From: Rikenellaceae bacterium
GTDB lineage: Bacteria > Bacteroidota > Bacteroidia > Bacteroidales > UBA932
Assembly (NCBI GenBank): GCA_900771005.1
Contig: CAAGMI010000213.1
Coordinates: forward strand, 1 to 50,130
Length of the DNA stretch: 50,130 nt
Direction of reading: 5' to 3'
Below, in pieces: positions 18,057 to 27,447 of the stretch (positions are counted from its first letter, which is position 1; each line of letters begins with the position of its first letter). The notes beneath the pieces are model-generated. The model did not search any database and had not been told where the DNA came from. It saw nothing but the letters and a program-made list of their open reading frames with translations. Both the position numbers and the translations under genes were made by a program.

Positions 18057-19074
18057 GAAAGTAGTTTATTTGATTGCAGCCGCAGCAGTATTGGTCGGCT
18101 GCAGCGGCAAAAGTGAAAAAACACAGGCAAAGGTTGAGGCGGCTGCTGTAAAGGCTGCTCCTATCGTCAGGGTGATGCCTGCCCAGAAACAGGATGTAGA
18201 GCAATATGAGACATATTCATCCACCGTACAGGCTTATGCCACAAACAATATCGTACCTCAGAGCGGGAACCGCATTCAGAAGATATATGTTGAAGTAGGT
18301 GATTTCGTATCTGCAGGGCAGGTGCTTGCCGAGATGGACAGGGTTCAGCTGGACCAGGCTCATCTGAAGTATGTCAATGATTCGTCAGAATTCGACAGGG
18401 TCAGGAGACTGTTCGAGCAGGGGGGAGTGTCCCAGTCGGATTTCGAGGCTATGGAACTCTCCTGCAAGGTGAGCAGGAGCACATATCAGAATCTTGAAGA
18501 GAACACAATACTGCGTTCTCCTATCAACGGGGTCGTGACTGCACGCAATTATGACCGTGGCGATATGTATTCGATGTCCCAGCCTATCTTTACGGTACAG
18601 CAGATTTCTCCGGTCAAGTTGCTCGTAGCCATTTCCGAGAGCGATTATACCAGAGTGAAGAGAGGTGACCCGGCAGTGATAACGACCGATGCCGTGCCGG
18701 GAGTCACGTTCTCGGGTAAGGTGGAGAGGATCTTCCCTACCGTGGATGCAGCTTCTCATACGGTAAATGTGGAGATTCACGTGACTAACAGCAATAGAAC
18801 ACTGAGGCCTGGTATGTATGCAAAGGTTAAACTCACATTCGGTAAGAACAGGAGCATCGTTATTCCTGATTCGGCAGTGCAGAAGCAGCAGGGATCAGGT
18901 CAGAAGATAGTGTTCACCCTTGGTGACGGAGATGTTGCGATCCAGAAATTTGTGAAACTCGGACGTCATTTCGAATCAAGTTATGAGGTTCTTGAGGGCC
19001 TTTCAGAAGGAGAAAAAGTGATTGTGAAGGGACAGAGTACTCTTCGTGACGGTCTAAAAGTGGAGGTAAGATAA
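18037..19074 (+). CDS. RND efflux periplasmic adaptor lipoprotein
   Basis: A 345-residue membrane-fusion protein. After a basic N-terminus comes the hydrophobic segment VVYLIAAAAVLVGC, whose Cys would be lipidated. The body has the split biotinyl-lipoyl domain (VEVGDFVSAGQVLAEMD, later TILRSPINGVVTARNYDRGD), a short helical hairpin, and the beta-barrel domain with VNVEIHVTNSNRTLRPGMYAKV. It bridges the TolC channel and the RND permease. Two in-frame ATGs (18037 and 18049) both overlap the end of the TolC gene; the first gives a longer basic n-region, and either is possible. Confidence 0.92.
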   Translation: MKRQMNRKVVYLIAAAAVLVGCSGKSEKTQAKVEAAAVKAAPIVRVMPAQKQDVEQYETYSSTVQAYATNNIVPQSGNRIQKIYVEVGDFVSAGQVLAEMDRVQLDQAHLKYVNDSSEFDRVRRLFEQGGVSQSDFEAMELSCKVSRSTYQNLEENTILRSPINGVVTARNYDRGDMYSMSQPIFTVQQISPVKLLVAISESDYTRVKRGDPAVITTDAVPGVTFSGKVERIFPTVDAASHTVNVEIHVTNSNRTLRPGMYAKVKLTFGKNRSIVIPDSAVQKQQGSGQKIVFTLGDGDVAIQKFVKLGRHFESSYEVLEGLSEGEKVIVKGQSTLRDGLKVEVR

Positions 19075-19075
19075 G

Positions 19076-22000
19076 ATGAGCATATATCGTAAAGCGGTAA
19101 ACAATCCTGTCACCACTGCGCTGGTATTCATAGCGTTCATGGTGTTCGGTATCTTTTCCCTGATCAATACCAGTATTGCCCAGCTTCCGGAAATTGATGC
19201 CAATACCGTGATGGTGATGTCCTCATATCAGGGAGCGAATGCTGCCGATATCGAGACCAATCTTACCAAGGTGCTGGAGAACACTTTGAACGGTGTGGAG
19301 AACCTGAAGGAACTCACTTCCAGATCAAAGGAGAACGTCAGCATCATCACGCTCGAATTCGAGTATGGAACGGACATAGACGAGGCGACCAACAATATCA
19401 GGGACAAGCTGGACATGGTCAACTCCATACTTCCGGACGGAGTATCGACCCCGGTGATTTTCAAGTTCAGCGCCGATGATATGCCTATCATGATGCTTTC
19501 GGCCACTGCCGAGGAAAGTGCACCCGGACTTGAAAAGATCCTTGATGACAAACTTGCGACTCCCCTTGCGAGAGTGTCGGGTGTCGGAACGGTTTCCATC
19601 AGCGGTGCCCCTACAAGAGAGATCAAGGTATACTGTGATCCTAACAGACTGCAGGCCTATGGCCTTACAGTAAGCAACATAGCTTCAATTATTTCGGCTG
19701 AGAACAGGAATATCCCTTCAGGTAACATCGATATCGGATCAGAGACTTATACTCTCCGTGTCCAGAAGGAATTCCAGGATCCGTCGGAGCTTCTTGACAT
19801 TGTGCTTGGTTCCGTCAACGGGAAGACGATCTATCTCCGTGACGTGGCCGACATCGAAGACGGAAGTGAGGAGCGCGAGCAGGAATCCTATACGGACGGC
19901 GCCCGCTCGGCCAGAATCATTATCCAAAAGCAGACAGGCTCCAATACGGTGAATGTCATCAAGGAAGTGAAGAAGAAACTGGCTGATATCCAGGAAGACC
20001 TTCCGTCAGATATCAAGATCACCGTCATCAGAGACGGTTCGGTGGAAATCCTGAATACTATCAGGAGCCTGTTTGAGACTATTCTCATCACCTTCCTGGT
20101 CGTAATGCTGGTGGTGTTCATATTCCTGGGCAACTGGAAATCGACATTCATAATCATATTGAGTATCCCTATTGCGCTCCTGGCATCGCTGGTGTATCTG
20201 TATGCCACGGGCAATACGTTGAACATCATATCGATGTCAGCCCTGTCGATTGCGATAGGTATGGTGGTGGATGATGCCATTGTGGTGCTGGAGAATGTCT
20301 CCACCCACCTGTCAAGAGGAGAGAAACCTAAGGAGGCGGCCGTACTTGCCACCTCAGAAGTGGGTATTTCCGTAGTGGCATCAACGCTCACAATGCTCTG
20401 CGTGTTCCTGCCGCTGACTATGCTCAACGGTATGGCGGGTATCATGTTCCGTCAGTTGGGATGGATTGTCAGCATCATTATGATCGTTTCCACGACTGCA
20501 GCGCTGACGCTTGTGCCGATGCTCTGCTCAAGGTGGCTTGACCCTAACGAGAAACACGGAAAGGCATACAATACCTTCTTCACTCCGATAAACAATGCCC
20601 TTGATGCTGTTTCAAAGGGTTACGGAAAACTTATACATTGGGCTACCACACATCGCAAGACTGTCGTTTTCGGTGCCTTGGGAGTGTTTGTCGCAGTCAT
20701 AGGCCTGCTCGGACCTAGGATCAAGACAGAGTTTTTCCCTAAGTCGGATGCGGACCAGATCACAGCAAGCGTGGAACTCCCTATGGGAACCGCCCAGGCT
20801 GTGACAGGTGATGTTGCCAGGAGGATTTATGCCGACCTTGTGGATGGCATCCCGGAAATAAAGATTCTCAACTATACCTTCGGACAGGCGGACAGCGACA
20901 ATACTTTTGCAAGTATGCAGAACAATGGTACGCACGTCCTTTCCATTACGATCAACATAGGTACTTCATCTACCCGTAAGCGCTCTTCTTCAGATATCGC
21001 AGACCAGGTCCGCGAGATACTCAGGCAGTATCCTGAGATAAGGAAGGCCAACGTGACGGAAGGAGGCGGAATGTCAATGGGCGGTGCTTCCAGAGTTGAC
21101 GTTGAGGTTTATGGATACAGCTTTGAGGAGACGGATGCGGTTGCACATGCTCTTCAGGAACAGATGCTCAGGAATCCTTCATTCACTCAGGTCCTCCTTA
21201 GCCGTGACCAGTATACACCTGAATATCAGCTCGATTTCGACCGTACGAAGCTTGCCTATAACGGATTGAATTCGTCCACTGCCGGTGCTGCGTTCAGCGC
21301 GGCGATGAGCGGTGTGGTATCCTCATTCTACCGTGAGGACGGCGACGAGTACAATATCAGAGTCCGCTATGCTCCGCAGTACAGGACCAGCATTGAGGAT
21401 ATCGAGAATATTGTGATCTATAATGCGATGGGGCAGCCTATTAAGATGAAGGAACTCGGCAAGGTAATAGAGACTCAGGTGCCTCCGACAATCGAGCGAA
21501 AGGACCGTGACAGACTTATCACGGTTTCCGGCATCGTGGCGAAGGGTGTTGCTCTCAGCGAGGCGGTCGAACATACACAGACTATCATTGACCGGACGGA
21601 TATCCCTACCAGTATTGATACGGTGATTGCCGGCGATTATGAGGATCAGCAGGAGATGTTCGGTGATCTCATAGTTCTCATCATATTGATAATCATCCTC
21701 GTCTATATGGTCATGGCATCACAGTTCGAGTCGTTTATGGCTCCGTTCGTGATCATGTTCTCCGTGCCGTTCGCATTTGTCGGAGTGTTCCTTGGATTGT
21801 GGACTTCCGGTACAGCCCTCGGAGTGATGGGTATGATCGGTATCATTATCCTTCTGGGTATTGTCGTGAAGAACGGTATCGTGCTGATAGACTATACGAT
21901 ACTCTGTCGTGAAAGAGGAATGGACCCTATCACGGCATCTGTGACGGCGGCGCGCAGCCGACTCCGTCCTATCCTTATGACCACACTCACAACTGTGCTC

Positions 22001-22162
22001 GGTATGCTTCCTATGGCAGTCGGTACCGGTGAAGGGGCTGAAATGTGGAGACCTTTGGGTATGACGGTATGCTGGGGTCTGTCAATCTCCACCCTCGTCA
22101 CTCTGGTGCTCATCCCTACCATCTATTGTATTTTTGCAACCCGTGAAAAAAAGAGAAAATAG
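19076..22162 (+). CDS. RND family efflux permease (HAE1-like)
   Basis: A 1028-residue inner-membrane proton antiporter of full RND length. TM1 begins near residue 12 (VTTALVFIAFMVFGIFSLI). The TM4 proton-relay pair Asp-Asp lies in IAIGMVVDDAIVVLENVSTHL (~residue 395), and the C-terminal half has GIVVKNGIVLIDY. The two large periplasmic loops follow TM1 and TM7. Such pumps export drugs, bile salts or other amphiphiles; the substrate cannot be predicted. It starts one base after the adaptor stop and is followed after two bases by a PG0541-type small protein. Confidence 0.95.
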   Translation: MSIYRKAVNNPVTTALVFIAFMVFGIFSLINTSIAQLPEIDANTVMVMSSYQGANAADIETNLTKVLENTLNGVENLKELTSRSKENVSIITLEFEYGTDIDEATNNIRDKLDMVNSILPDGVSTPVIFKFSADDMPIMMLSATAEESAPGLEKILDDKLATPLARVSGVGTVSISGAPTREIKVYCDPNRLQAYGLTVSNIASIISAENRNIPSGNIDIGSETYTLRVQKEFQDPSELLDIVLGSVNGKTIYLRDVADIEDGSEEREQESYTDGARSARIIIQKQTGSNTVNVIKEVKKKLADIQEDLPSDIKITVIRDGSVEILNTIRSLFETILITFLVVMLVVFIFLGNWKSTFIIILSIPIALLASLVYLYATGNTLNIISMSALSIAIGMVVDDAIVVLENVSTHLSRGEKPKEAAVLATSEVGISVVASTLTMLCVFLPLTMLNGMAGIMFRQLGWIVSIIMIVSTTAALTLVPMLCSRWLDPNEKHGKAYNTFFTPINNALDAVSKGYGKLIHWATTHRKTVVFGALGVFVAVIGLLGPRIKTEFFPKSDADQITASVELPMGTAQAVTGDVARRIYADLVDGIPEIKILNYTFGQADSDNTFASMQNNGTHVLSITINIGTSSTRKRSSSDIADQVREILRQYPEIRKANVTEGGGMSMGGASRVDVEVYGYSFEETDAVAHALQEQMLRNPSFTQVLLSRDQYTPEYQLDFDRTKLAYNGLNSSTAGAAFSAAMSGVVSSFYREDGDEYNIRVRYAPQYRTSIEDIENIVIYNAMGQPIKMKELGKVIETQVPPTIERKDRDRLITVSGIVAKGVALSEAVEHTQTIIDRTDIPTSIDTVIAGDYEDQQEMFGDLIVLIILIIILVYMVMASQFESFMAPFVIMFSVPFAFVGVFLGLWTSGTALGVMGMIGIIILLGIVVKNGIVLIDYTILCRERGMDPITASVTAARSRLRPILMTTLTTVLGMLPMAVGTGEGAEMWRPLGMTVCWGLSISTLVTLVLIPTIYCIFATREKKRK

Positions 22163-22164
22163 CT

Positions 22165-22458
22165 ATGAAGGCAGTATTCATCACATACAACCAAGCTTAT
22201 AACGAAGAGATAGCGGAAGTCCTGGAGTCATTCGGGCAGAGGGGCTTTACCAGGTGGTCGGATGTCCAGGGCCGGGGAAGTAAGGACGGAATCCCACATA
22301 TGGGTGACCACGCGTGGCCTGAGATGAACCACGCCCTTCTCACCGTCGTCAGTGATGACAAGGTGAAGGCCGTGATCGATGAGCTCAAGTCCCGGGATGA
22401 AGCCGCACCGGATCTCGGCCTCAGGGTTTTTGTCTGGAATGTTGAAACATTTTATTAA
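22165..22458 (+). CDS. PG0541-type PII-like protein linked to the RND pump
   Basis: A 97-residue protein resembling the PG0541 family, small proteins with a PII-like ferredoxin fold found beside RND transporter genes in Bacteroidota. Visible features are a beta-alpha start MKAVFITYNQAYNEEIAEVLESF, a central HMGDHAWPEMNHALLTVV strand, and a C-terminal LGLRVFVWNVE strand. Location two bases after the permease gene suggests that it senses a signal and regulates the pump (inference). It is the last gene of the efflux operon; trxA starts 10 bases later. Confidence 0.75.
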   Translation: MKAVFITYNQAYNEEIAEVLESFGQRGFTRWSDVQGRGSKDGIPHMGDHAWPEMNHALLTVVSDDKVKAVIDELKSRDEAAPDLGLRVFVWNVETFY

Positions 22459-22468
22459 TTTTGTTGAT

Positions 22469-22783
22469 ATGGAAAAAGTAATCACTTCAAACAATATTTC
22501 TGAAATCCTTGCCACTTCACAACCTGTTGTGGTGGATTTCTGGGCAACATGGTGCGGCCCTTGCCGTGTCCTGGGGCCGACGATCGACGAGATCGCGACA
22601 GAGTTCGACTCACGCGCAGTCGTAGCCAAGTGCAATATTGATGACTGCGAGGACGTCGCTGTCGAATACGGGATCAGGAATATCCCTACATTGCTTTTCT
22701 TCAAGGACGGACAGGTCGTTGACAGAAAGGTCGGAGTCATATCGAAGCAGGAGATTGCAGAGAAACTTGAAAGTCTTATGTAG
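22469..22783 (+). CDS. trxA: Thioredoxin
   Basis: A 104-residue thioredoxin with the active site WATWCGPC (~residues 25-32) and the cis-proline in IRNIPTLLFFKDG. No signal peptide is visible, so it should be a cytoplasmic disulfide reductase. The ATG at 22469 (MEKVITSNN) is used; a longer open frame back to 22379 only overlaps the preceding gene. It may be read from the efflux operon transcript, since no terminator separates them. Confidence 0.95.
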   Translation: MEKVITSNNISEILATSQPVVVDFWATWCGPCRVLGPTIDEIATEFDSRAVVAKCNIDDCEDVAVEYGIRNIPTLLFFKDGQVVDRKVGVISKQEIAEKLESLM

Positions 22784-22787
22784 TCTG

Positions 22788-23378
22788 ATGAAAAAATTCG
22801 CAGCCTTACTTCTTGCATCAATGCTGTTGCTGCCTTTCTCCTCCTATGCCGGGGACAAGGGCCGTTTCGGAGTGGTCGGAGGGTTTACGTCCTCCAACGT
22901 GCCGCTCAAGGATGTCACATTCAAGAATGCCAACGACTTTACGGCCGGAATAGCCTACAATCAGCCGCTGCTCCTTGGATTCTCACTTCAGCCGCAGCTG
23001 GTGTATAGCGGGAAGGCCTCGGAAATAAGTGGAGTCCATGCCAATCTGAAGTATGTCGAAGTGCCTGTGCAGGTCCAGTGGGGCATCGACCTTTTCAGGA
23101 TCCTCAAGGTTTATGCATTGGCGGAGCCTTTCGTGGGTTATACTGTCGGAGGGCAAATCGGTGACCATGACATCCTTGGGAATCTGAAGAGCAGGTGGGA
23201 ATACGGATTGGGAGTAGGAGCCGGCGTTACAGTCGCAAGCCACGTGCAGGTCTCTTTCAAGTATTACTGGAATCTTGAGCCGAACGGAATCAAGGATTAT
23301 ATTGAACAGGTAATTGCAGATATAAGCCAGGCGAAAAGCTTTAACGGTCTGGTCATTTCTGCGGGAATTTTCTTTTAG
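22788..23378 (+). CDS. Outer-membrane beta-barrel protein (porin-like family)
   Basis: A 196-residue protein with a clear Sec signal peptide (MKKFAALLLASMLLLPFSSYA, cleavage after SYA). The mature part is made of alternating strands typical of small 8-10-stranded barrels: FGVVGGFTSSNVPL, GFSLQPQLVYSGKASE, YVEVPVQVQWGI, WEYGLGVGAGVTVASHVQVSFKYYW, and a terminal LVISAGIFF with C-terminal Phe. This pattern is the PF13568-like outer-membrane protein group with no assigned function. It begins four bases after trxA. Confidence 0.8.
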   Translation: MKKFAALLLASMLLLPFSSYAGDKGRFGVVGGFTSSNVPLKDVTFKNANDFTAGIAYNQPLLLGFSLQPQLVYSGKASEISGVHANLKYVEVPVQVQWGIDLFRILKVYALAEPFVGYTVGGQIGDHDILGNLKSRWEYGLGVGAGVTVASHVQVSFKYYWNLEPNGIKDYIEQVIADISQAKSFNGLVISAGIFF

Positions 23379-23384
23379 GAATTT

Positions 23385-23915
23385 ATGGATGAAAAAAGGG
23401 CGGTGATATTTTGTTCCGCCAGTTACGATATAGATCCGAAATACAATCAAGCTGCGCGTGAAGTAGTACGTGCAGCTTGTTTGCAAGGATACACGATAGT
23501 ATCGGGAGGTGCCGTCAAGGGCACTATGGGTGTGGTGTCCGACTCTGTGATCGAGTTCGGAGGCAGGCATAAGGGGGTTCTTCCCCGCTTTATGGCAAAC
23601 GTGGTCTATCCGAATCTTGATGAACTGGTATGGACGGACACGATGTCCCAGAGGAAGGAAGCGATGAGGGAGGGAACCTGTCTTGCGATTGCGCTCCCGG
23701 GAGGCATCGGCACTCTGGACGAACTGATGGAGACATTCACTCTCCTGAAGTTGAACTTATATCCGGGGAGGATAATAATCTATAATTTTGAGGGCTTCTA
23801 TGAACCTCTCAAGGCATTGTTGAACCATTATGTCGAGGCCAAGATGCTCGACGAGGTGACAATGTCCCGCGTGACCTTCCCTGAAACGCTTGAAGAACTT
23901 GAAAGTTTGCTGTGA
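23385..23915 (+). CDS. LOG family (TIGR00730) nucleotide-ribose hydrolase-like protein
   Basis: A 176-residue Rossmann-fold protein. IVSGGAVKGTMGVVSDSV is the N-terminal phosphate-binding region, SQRKEAMREGTCLAIALPGGIGTLDELME contains the RK and PGGxGTxxE motifs of the lysine-decarboxylase-like (LOG) family. Characterised members are cytokinin-type phosphoribohydrolases or nucleotide 5'-monophosphate hydrolases, despite older lysine decarboxylase labels. Its end overlaps the GTG of the polyprenyl synthase by four bases, so they are translationally coupled. Confidence 0.88.
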   Translation: MDEKRAVIFCSASYDIDPKYNQAAREVVRAACLQGYTIVSGGAVKGTMGVVSDSVIEFGGRHKGVLPRFMANVVYPNLDELVWTDTMSQRKEAMREGTCLAIALPGGIGTLDELMETFTLLKLNLYPGRIIIYNFEGFYEPLKALLNHYVEAKMLDEVTMSRVTFPETLEELESLL

Positions 23916-24880
23916 GCAGAGAAGCCATCATAGAATATCTCGGCGACGACTGGGCCGGAATGGTGAAACTGATTGAGAAATCTCTCAGTTCTGATGTCGG
24001 GCTCCTTTCGGAGGTGAATGATGAAGTCCTTTCCCACGGGGGAAAGATGCTGCGCCCCATGCTGACTCTTCTGATAGCCAGGGCATGCGGTGTGCTTACG
24101 GAAGACAGCATCAAATACGCGGCTGCCGCAGAGATGCTCCACAATGCCACGCTGATGCACGATGATGTTGCAGATGAGAGTCTCGAGCGCAGAGGCGCCC
24201 CTACCGTAAGCTCAAGGATAGGACCTCGATCAGCAGTGCTCGTCGGGGATTTCTGGCTTGCCAGGGCCGTGGATATGGTGGTGGATGCGTCAAATCACGA
24301 GGAAATAGTCGGATACTTCTCAAAGACTCTTGTGGACCTTGCCGAAGGGGAGATGCTGCAGTTGCAGAAAGCCGGTACAGGGGATACGGATGAAGATGAC
24401 TATTACAGGATCATATATTCGAAGACTGCTTCCCTTTTTGAAGCTGCGATAATGGCCGGAGCCGTGTCATCCGGAGCCGGGGAGGAATATCTTGAAGCCG
24501 CCAGGAAGTATGCGGTAGCGATGGGGCTGGCTTTCCAGATAAAGGATGACATACTGGATTATACCGGAGACAGGAAAGTCGGTAAACCGGTGGGTGTCGA
24601 TCTGAAAGAGCAGAAGATAACGCTTCCTCTGCTCGGGGCGCTGCACAGTTCCGCCCGTGCAGAGGAGATAAGGAAGAAGGTTGTAGAGATAAAGTCACAT
24701 CCTGAATACATCGTGGAGATATCCAGGTTCGTGAATGAATCGGGAGGGATAGAATATGCGGCGGACAAGTTGCGGGAGCACGTGAATGCCGCCGTCGAGG
24801 CTTTGGGCCCTTTGCCTGATACGATGGCGAAGGAATATTTGAAACAGTTGGCGGAATATAATTATTTCAGAGAGCAATGA
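23912..24880 (+). CDS. Trans-polyprenyl diphosphate synthase
   Basis: A 322-residue all-helical prenyltransferase. The first aspartate-rich motif is LMHDDVADES (~residues 78-87), the second is FQIKDDILDYTGD (~residues 210-222), with GGKMLRP near the N-terminus. It extends isoprenoid chains by condensing isopentenyl diphosphate, making the octaprenyl-type tail of menaquinone; chain length cannot be read reliably. It starts with GTG overlapping the LOG gene, and its TGA overlaps the ATG of holB. Confidence 0.92.
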   Translation: MSREAIIEYLGDDWAGMVKLIEKSLSSDVGLLSEVNDEVLSHGGKMLRPMLTLLIARACGVLTEDSIKYAAAAEMLHNATLMHDDVADESLERRGAPTVSSRIGPRSAVLVGDFWLARAVDMVVDASNHEEIVGYFSKTLVDLAEGEMLQLQKAGTGDTDEDDYYRIIYSKTASLFEAAIMAGAVSSGAGEEYLEAARKYAVAMGLAFQIKDDILDYTGDRKVGKPVGVDLKEQKITLPLLGALHSSARAEEIRKKVVEIKSHPEYIVEISRFVNESGGIEYAADKLREHVNAAVEALGPLPDTMAKEYLKQLAEYNYFREQ

Positions 24881-25875
24881 CGTTTTCTCAAATATACGGG
24901 AATGATGCCGTTTGCAAGGCTTTGTCAGGAATGGTGGATTCCGGCAGGGTTCCGCATGCGATTCTGTTTCACGAGAATGACGGAGGCGGAGGATTTGCCG
25001 TAGCCATGGCTTTCCTCCAGTATCTTTTCTGCCTTGACCATCATGATTCGGATTCCTGCGCCGTTTGTCCTACCTGCCACAAGTTGAGCAAGTACATACA
25101 CCCTGACGTACGTTTCGTATTCCCTGTCAACAGCGGAACATCTTTGGATTTCATATCCGAATTCCGCAGCCTTGCAGTCGCGAACCCGTATTTTACGGAG
25201 GAGGAACTGGGAGAAGCGCTGGAGATAGAAGGAAAGTCGGCGATAATCGCCGTCGGGGAATCAAAAGGGATAATCGAACAGTTGAGCCTGAGTTCTCTTG
25301 AAGGTGGGTACAGGGCCGTTGTCATATATCTTCCGGAGAAGATGAACCAGGAAGCCGCCAACAGGTTGCTCAAACTGATTGAAGAGCCGCCTGTGATGAC
25401 TCAGTTCGTGATGATAACCCACGATCCGTCCAAGGTCCTGCCTACGATCCGGTCAAGATGCCAGACTTTCAGAGTCGTACCGGCTGACGGTGCCAAGGCG
25501 GCCGGAGAATTGAGACCCGAGCAGGAAATCCTGTGCGAACTTATGGACAGGATGCTGGACCGGGATCTGCTCGGCTCACTTGAAGCGGGGGAGAAGTTGG
25601 CTGCATTGCCTTCGAGGGAAAGCGCCAGGACTTTCTGTAAGTATGCTTCTGATGCATTCAGAACAATGTTTCTGTTGCAGCAGGGGCTCAAGGATATGGC
25701 AGGAGAATCCGAGATGACGGCGAAAGTGTCGGACTGGGTGAGCCGTTGCCGGAAGAAGACGTTCCCTCGTGCTGCGGAGGGTATAATTGACAGCAGCCGT
25801 ATGTTCATAGACAGGAACGTAAATATGAAAACTTTGTTCACGGATATGGTGAACAGACTATTTTTGCAGATATGA
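24877..25875 (+). CDS. holB: DNA polymerase III delta-prime subunit
   Basis: A 332-residue clamp-loader subunit. It begins MTFSQIYGNDAVCKALSGMVDSGRVPHAILF, as in HolB/DnaX proteins. The nucleotide-binding loop is degenerate (HENDGGGGFAVA instead of GxxGxGKT), as expected for delta-prime. A zinc module CLDHHDSDSCAVCPTCHKL and LLKLIEEPP followed by MITHDPSKVLPTIRSRCQ are diagnostic. It opens the sliding-clamp loader in replication. ATGA overlaps link it to the preceding prenyl synthase and the following ricT-like gene. Confidence 0.92.
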   Translation: MTFSQIYGNDAVCKALSGMVDSGRVPHAILFHENDGGGGFAVAMAFLQYLFCLDHHDSDSCAVCPTCHKLSKYIHPDVRFVFPVNSGTSLDFISEFRSLAVANPYFTEEELGEALEIEGKSAIIAVGESKGIIEQLSLSSLEGGYRAVVIYLPEKMNQEAANRLLKLIEEPPVMTQFVMITHDPSKVLPTIRSRCQTFRVVPADGAKAAGELRPEQEILCELMDRMLDRDLLGSLEAGEKLAALPSRESARTFCKYASDAFRTMFLLQQGLKDMAGESEMTAKVSDWVSRCRKKTFPRAAEGIIDSSRMFIDRNVNMKTLFTDMVNRLFLQI

Positions 25876-27032
25876 AAGAATCTATATACTATGACTGCAA
25901 CCGCGGATGCGTGGTGACCACTGACAGTGAAACCAAGGAGACGGTATGCACGTACCATGAAGGCTGCTGCAAGCTCGGCGAGCACAACTGGCTCAACGGC
26001 GCTGACGACGGCACGTATGCAAACCTTTTTGAAGTGAGGTTCAAGAATACGCGCAAGGGGATTTACGAGAATTCTTCCGCCCAGAAAGTCAACGTGGGGG
26101 ATATGGTTATCGTGGAGGCGGCCAACGGACACGACCTCGGCATCATCACTCTCGCCGGCCCTATTGTCGGCAGGCAGATGAAGTGCAAGGGCATAGATAT
26201 CGAGACAACCGAATTCAAGAAGATACTTCGCCGTGCCCGTCAGCAGGATATTGAAAAGTGGCAGGAGTCCATCGCCAGGGAGCAGGAGACAATGATCAAG
26301 GCCCGTCGCATCTCTGCTGAGATGGGGTTGGAAATGAAGATAGGGGACGTGGAGTTTCAGGGGGACGGGACGAAGGCAATTTTCTATTACATAGCGGACG
26401 GGAGAGTGGATTTCAGACAGTTGATCAAGGTTTTCGCCGAAGAGTTCAAGATAAGGATCGAGATGAAGCAGATAGGCGCCCGTCAGGAAGCGGGACTCAT
26501 CGGAGGATTGGGAGTATGCGGAAGAGAACTCTGCTGCGCCAATTATATTACCTCTTTCCAGAGCATTTCTACGGCGGCTGCCCGTTGCCAGGACCTTTCA
26601 TTGAATCCGCAGAAGCTTGCCGGTCAGTGCGGCAAACTGAAATGCTGCCTCAATTATGAAGTGGCGACGTATCTGGACGCACAAAGCCGCATCCCGCGGG
26701 TCAGCGAACCTCTGGAGTTCGAAGACGGACTTGCCTACCTGCGCAAGACCGACATCCTCCGCGAGCTGATGTATTTCTCTTATGACAAGACCTCTGATGC
26801 GGACCTTTATGCTCTGGATGCTTCGGAAGTGAGGGAAATCATCAAGATGAACAGGAACGGGGTGAAACCTGAGTCCCTGCGTGTCGAGCCTGAACCTGCG
26901 GCTCCGGAATTCATAACTTCCGTAGGGGATGAGAGCATCTCCAGGTTCGATGCTCCAAAACGTAAGAAATCACACGGCCACAAACACAATAAAAACCGTC
27001 ACCGTGATGACAACAAGGGCAGCAATAAATAG
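25872..27032 (+). CDS. PSP1 domain protein, RicT (YaaT)-like
   Basis: A 386-residue cytoplasmic protein with a central PSP1 domain. Cysteine groups stand out: CNRGC and CTYHEGCCKLGEHNW at the N-terminus, GVCGRELCCANY and GQCGKLKCCLNYE near residues 215-260. In Bacillus RicT (YaaT), related cysteines help form an Fe-S-containing Ric complex that affects RNA maturation; the Bacteroidota role is unknown. The C-terminus is a charged tail rich in His, Lys and Arg (KRKKSHGHKHNKNRHRDD). The gene is coupled to holB by ATGA and overlaps gldH by 26 bases. Confidence 0.88.
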   Translation: MKESIYYDCNRGCVVTTDSETKETVCTYHEGCCKLGEHNWLNGADDGTYANLFEVRFKNTRKGIYENSSAQKVNVGDMVIVEAANGHDLGIITLAGPIVGRQMKCKGIDIETTEFKKILRRARQQDIEKWQESIAREQETMIKARRISAEMGLEMKIGDVEFQGDGTKAIFYYIADGRVDFRQLIKVFAEEFKIRIEMKQIGARQEAGLIGGLGVCGRELCCANYITSFQSISTAAARCQDLSLNPQKLAGQCGKLKCCLNYEVATYLDAQSRIPRVSEPLEFEDGLAYLRKTDILRELMYFSYDKTSDADLYALDASEVREIIKMNRNGVKPESLRVEPEPAAPEFITSVGDESISRFDAPKRKKSHGHKHNKNRHRDDNKGSNK

Positions 27033-27447
27033 CCTGTGCGTTATCTTGACGGTTCTGCTGTTTTCCTGCAGCAGGCCGCAGTCATACGAGACTTTCGTCA
27101 AGGCTGCGGATGCTCCGGGCGGTGTGTATTCGTATCAGCTGGATTTGTCGGATTCCCTGGCGTCCTATGATATTTCCTTCTATTCCCGCGTGGACAGGAA
27201 TTCGTTGAATGTCAGAAATGAATATCCCCAGATAAGGTTGGAAGTCACCTGGGTATCCCCGTCAGGACAGAACTTTTCCGAAACGGTGTATATGAGGGGA
27301 AGCAATTCCGCGGGGGACATCCAGAAATACCGTTCCGGGGTCGTGCCTCGCGAATCAGGGGAATGGACGCTGAAGGTGAAAGCATTTCCGGGAGAAGGAA
27401 AGTTCAGGGGACTGGGCGTAATTTGCAGGAGAAATGGGACACGATAA
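27007..27447 (+). CDS. gldH: GldH-like lipoprotein
   Basis: A 146-residue lipoprotein: TRAAINSLCVILTVLLFSC gives a lipobox Cys at ~21. The rest matches the GldH family (SYETFVKAADAPGGVYSY, PQIRLEVTW, YMRGSNSAGDIQKYRSGV). GldH was first found as a gliding-motility lipoprotein in Flavobacterium, but homologues occur in non-gliding Bacteroidales, and no other gld or type IX secretion genes are in this window, so motility is not implied. The ATG at 27007 lies in the 3' end of the ricT-like gene. trmB starts 14 bases before its stop. Confidence 0.75.
   Translation: MTTRAAINSLCVILTVLLFSCSRPQSYETFVKAADAPGGVYSYQLDLSDSLASYDISFYSRVDRNSLNVRNEYPQIRLEVTWVSPSGQNFSETVYMRGSNSAGDIQKYRSGVVPRESGEWTLKVKAFPGEGKFRGLGVICRRNGTR

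Noticed and set aside
22228..22821. Minus-strand open frame of 197 codons
   Set aside because: It is antisense to the PG0541-type gene and trxA, both with recognised motifs, and the translation is Ser/Thr/Pro-rich noise.
27007..27447. GldH taken as evidence of gliding motility
   Set aside because: GldH homologues occur in non-gliding Bacteroidales, and no other gld or type IX secretion gene is visible in this window.
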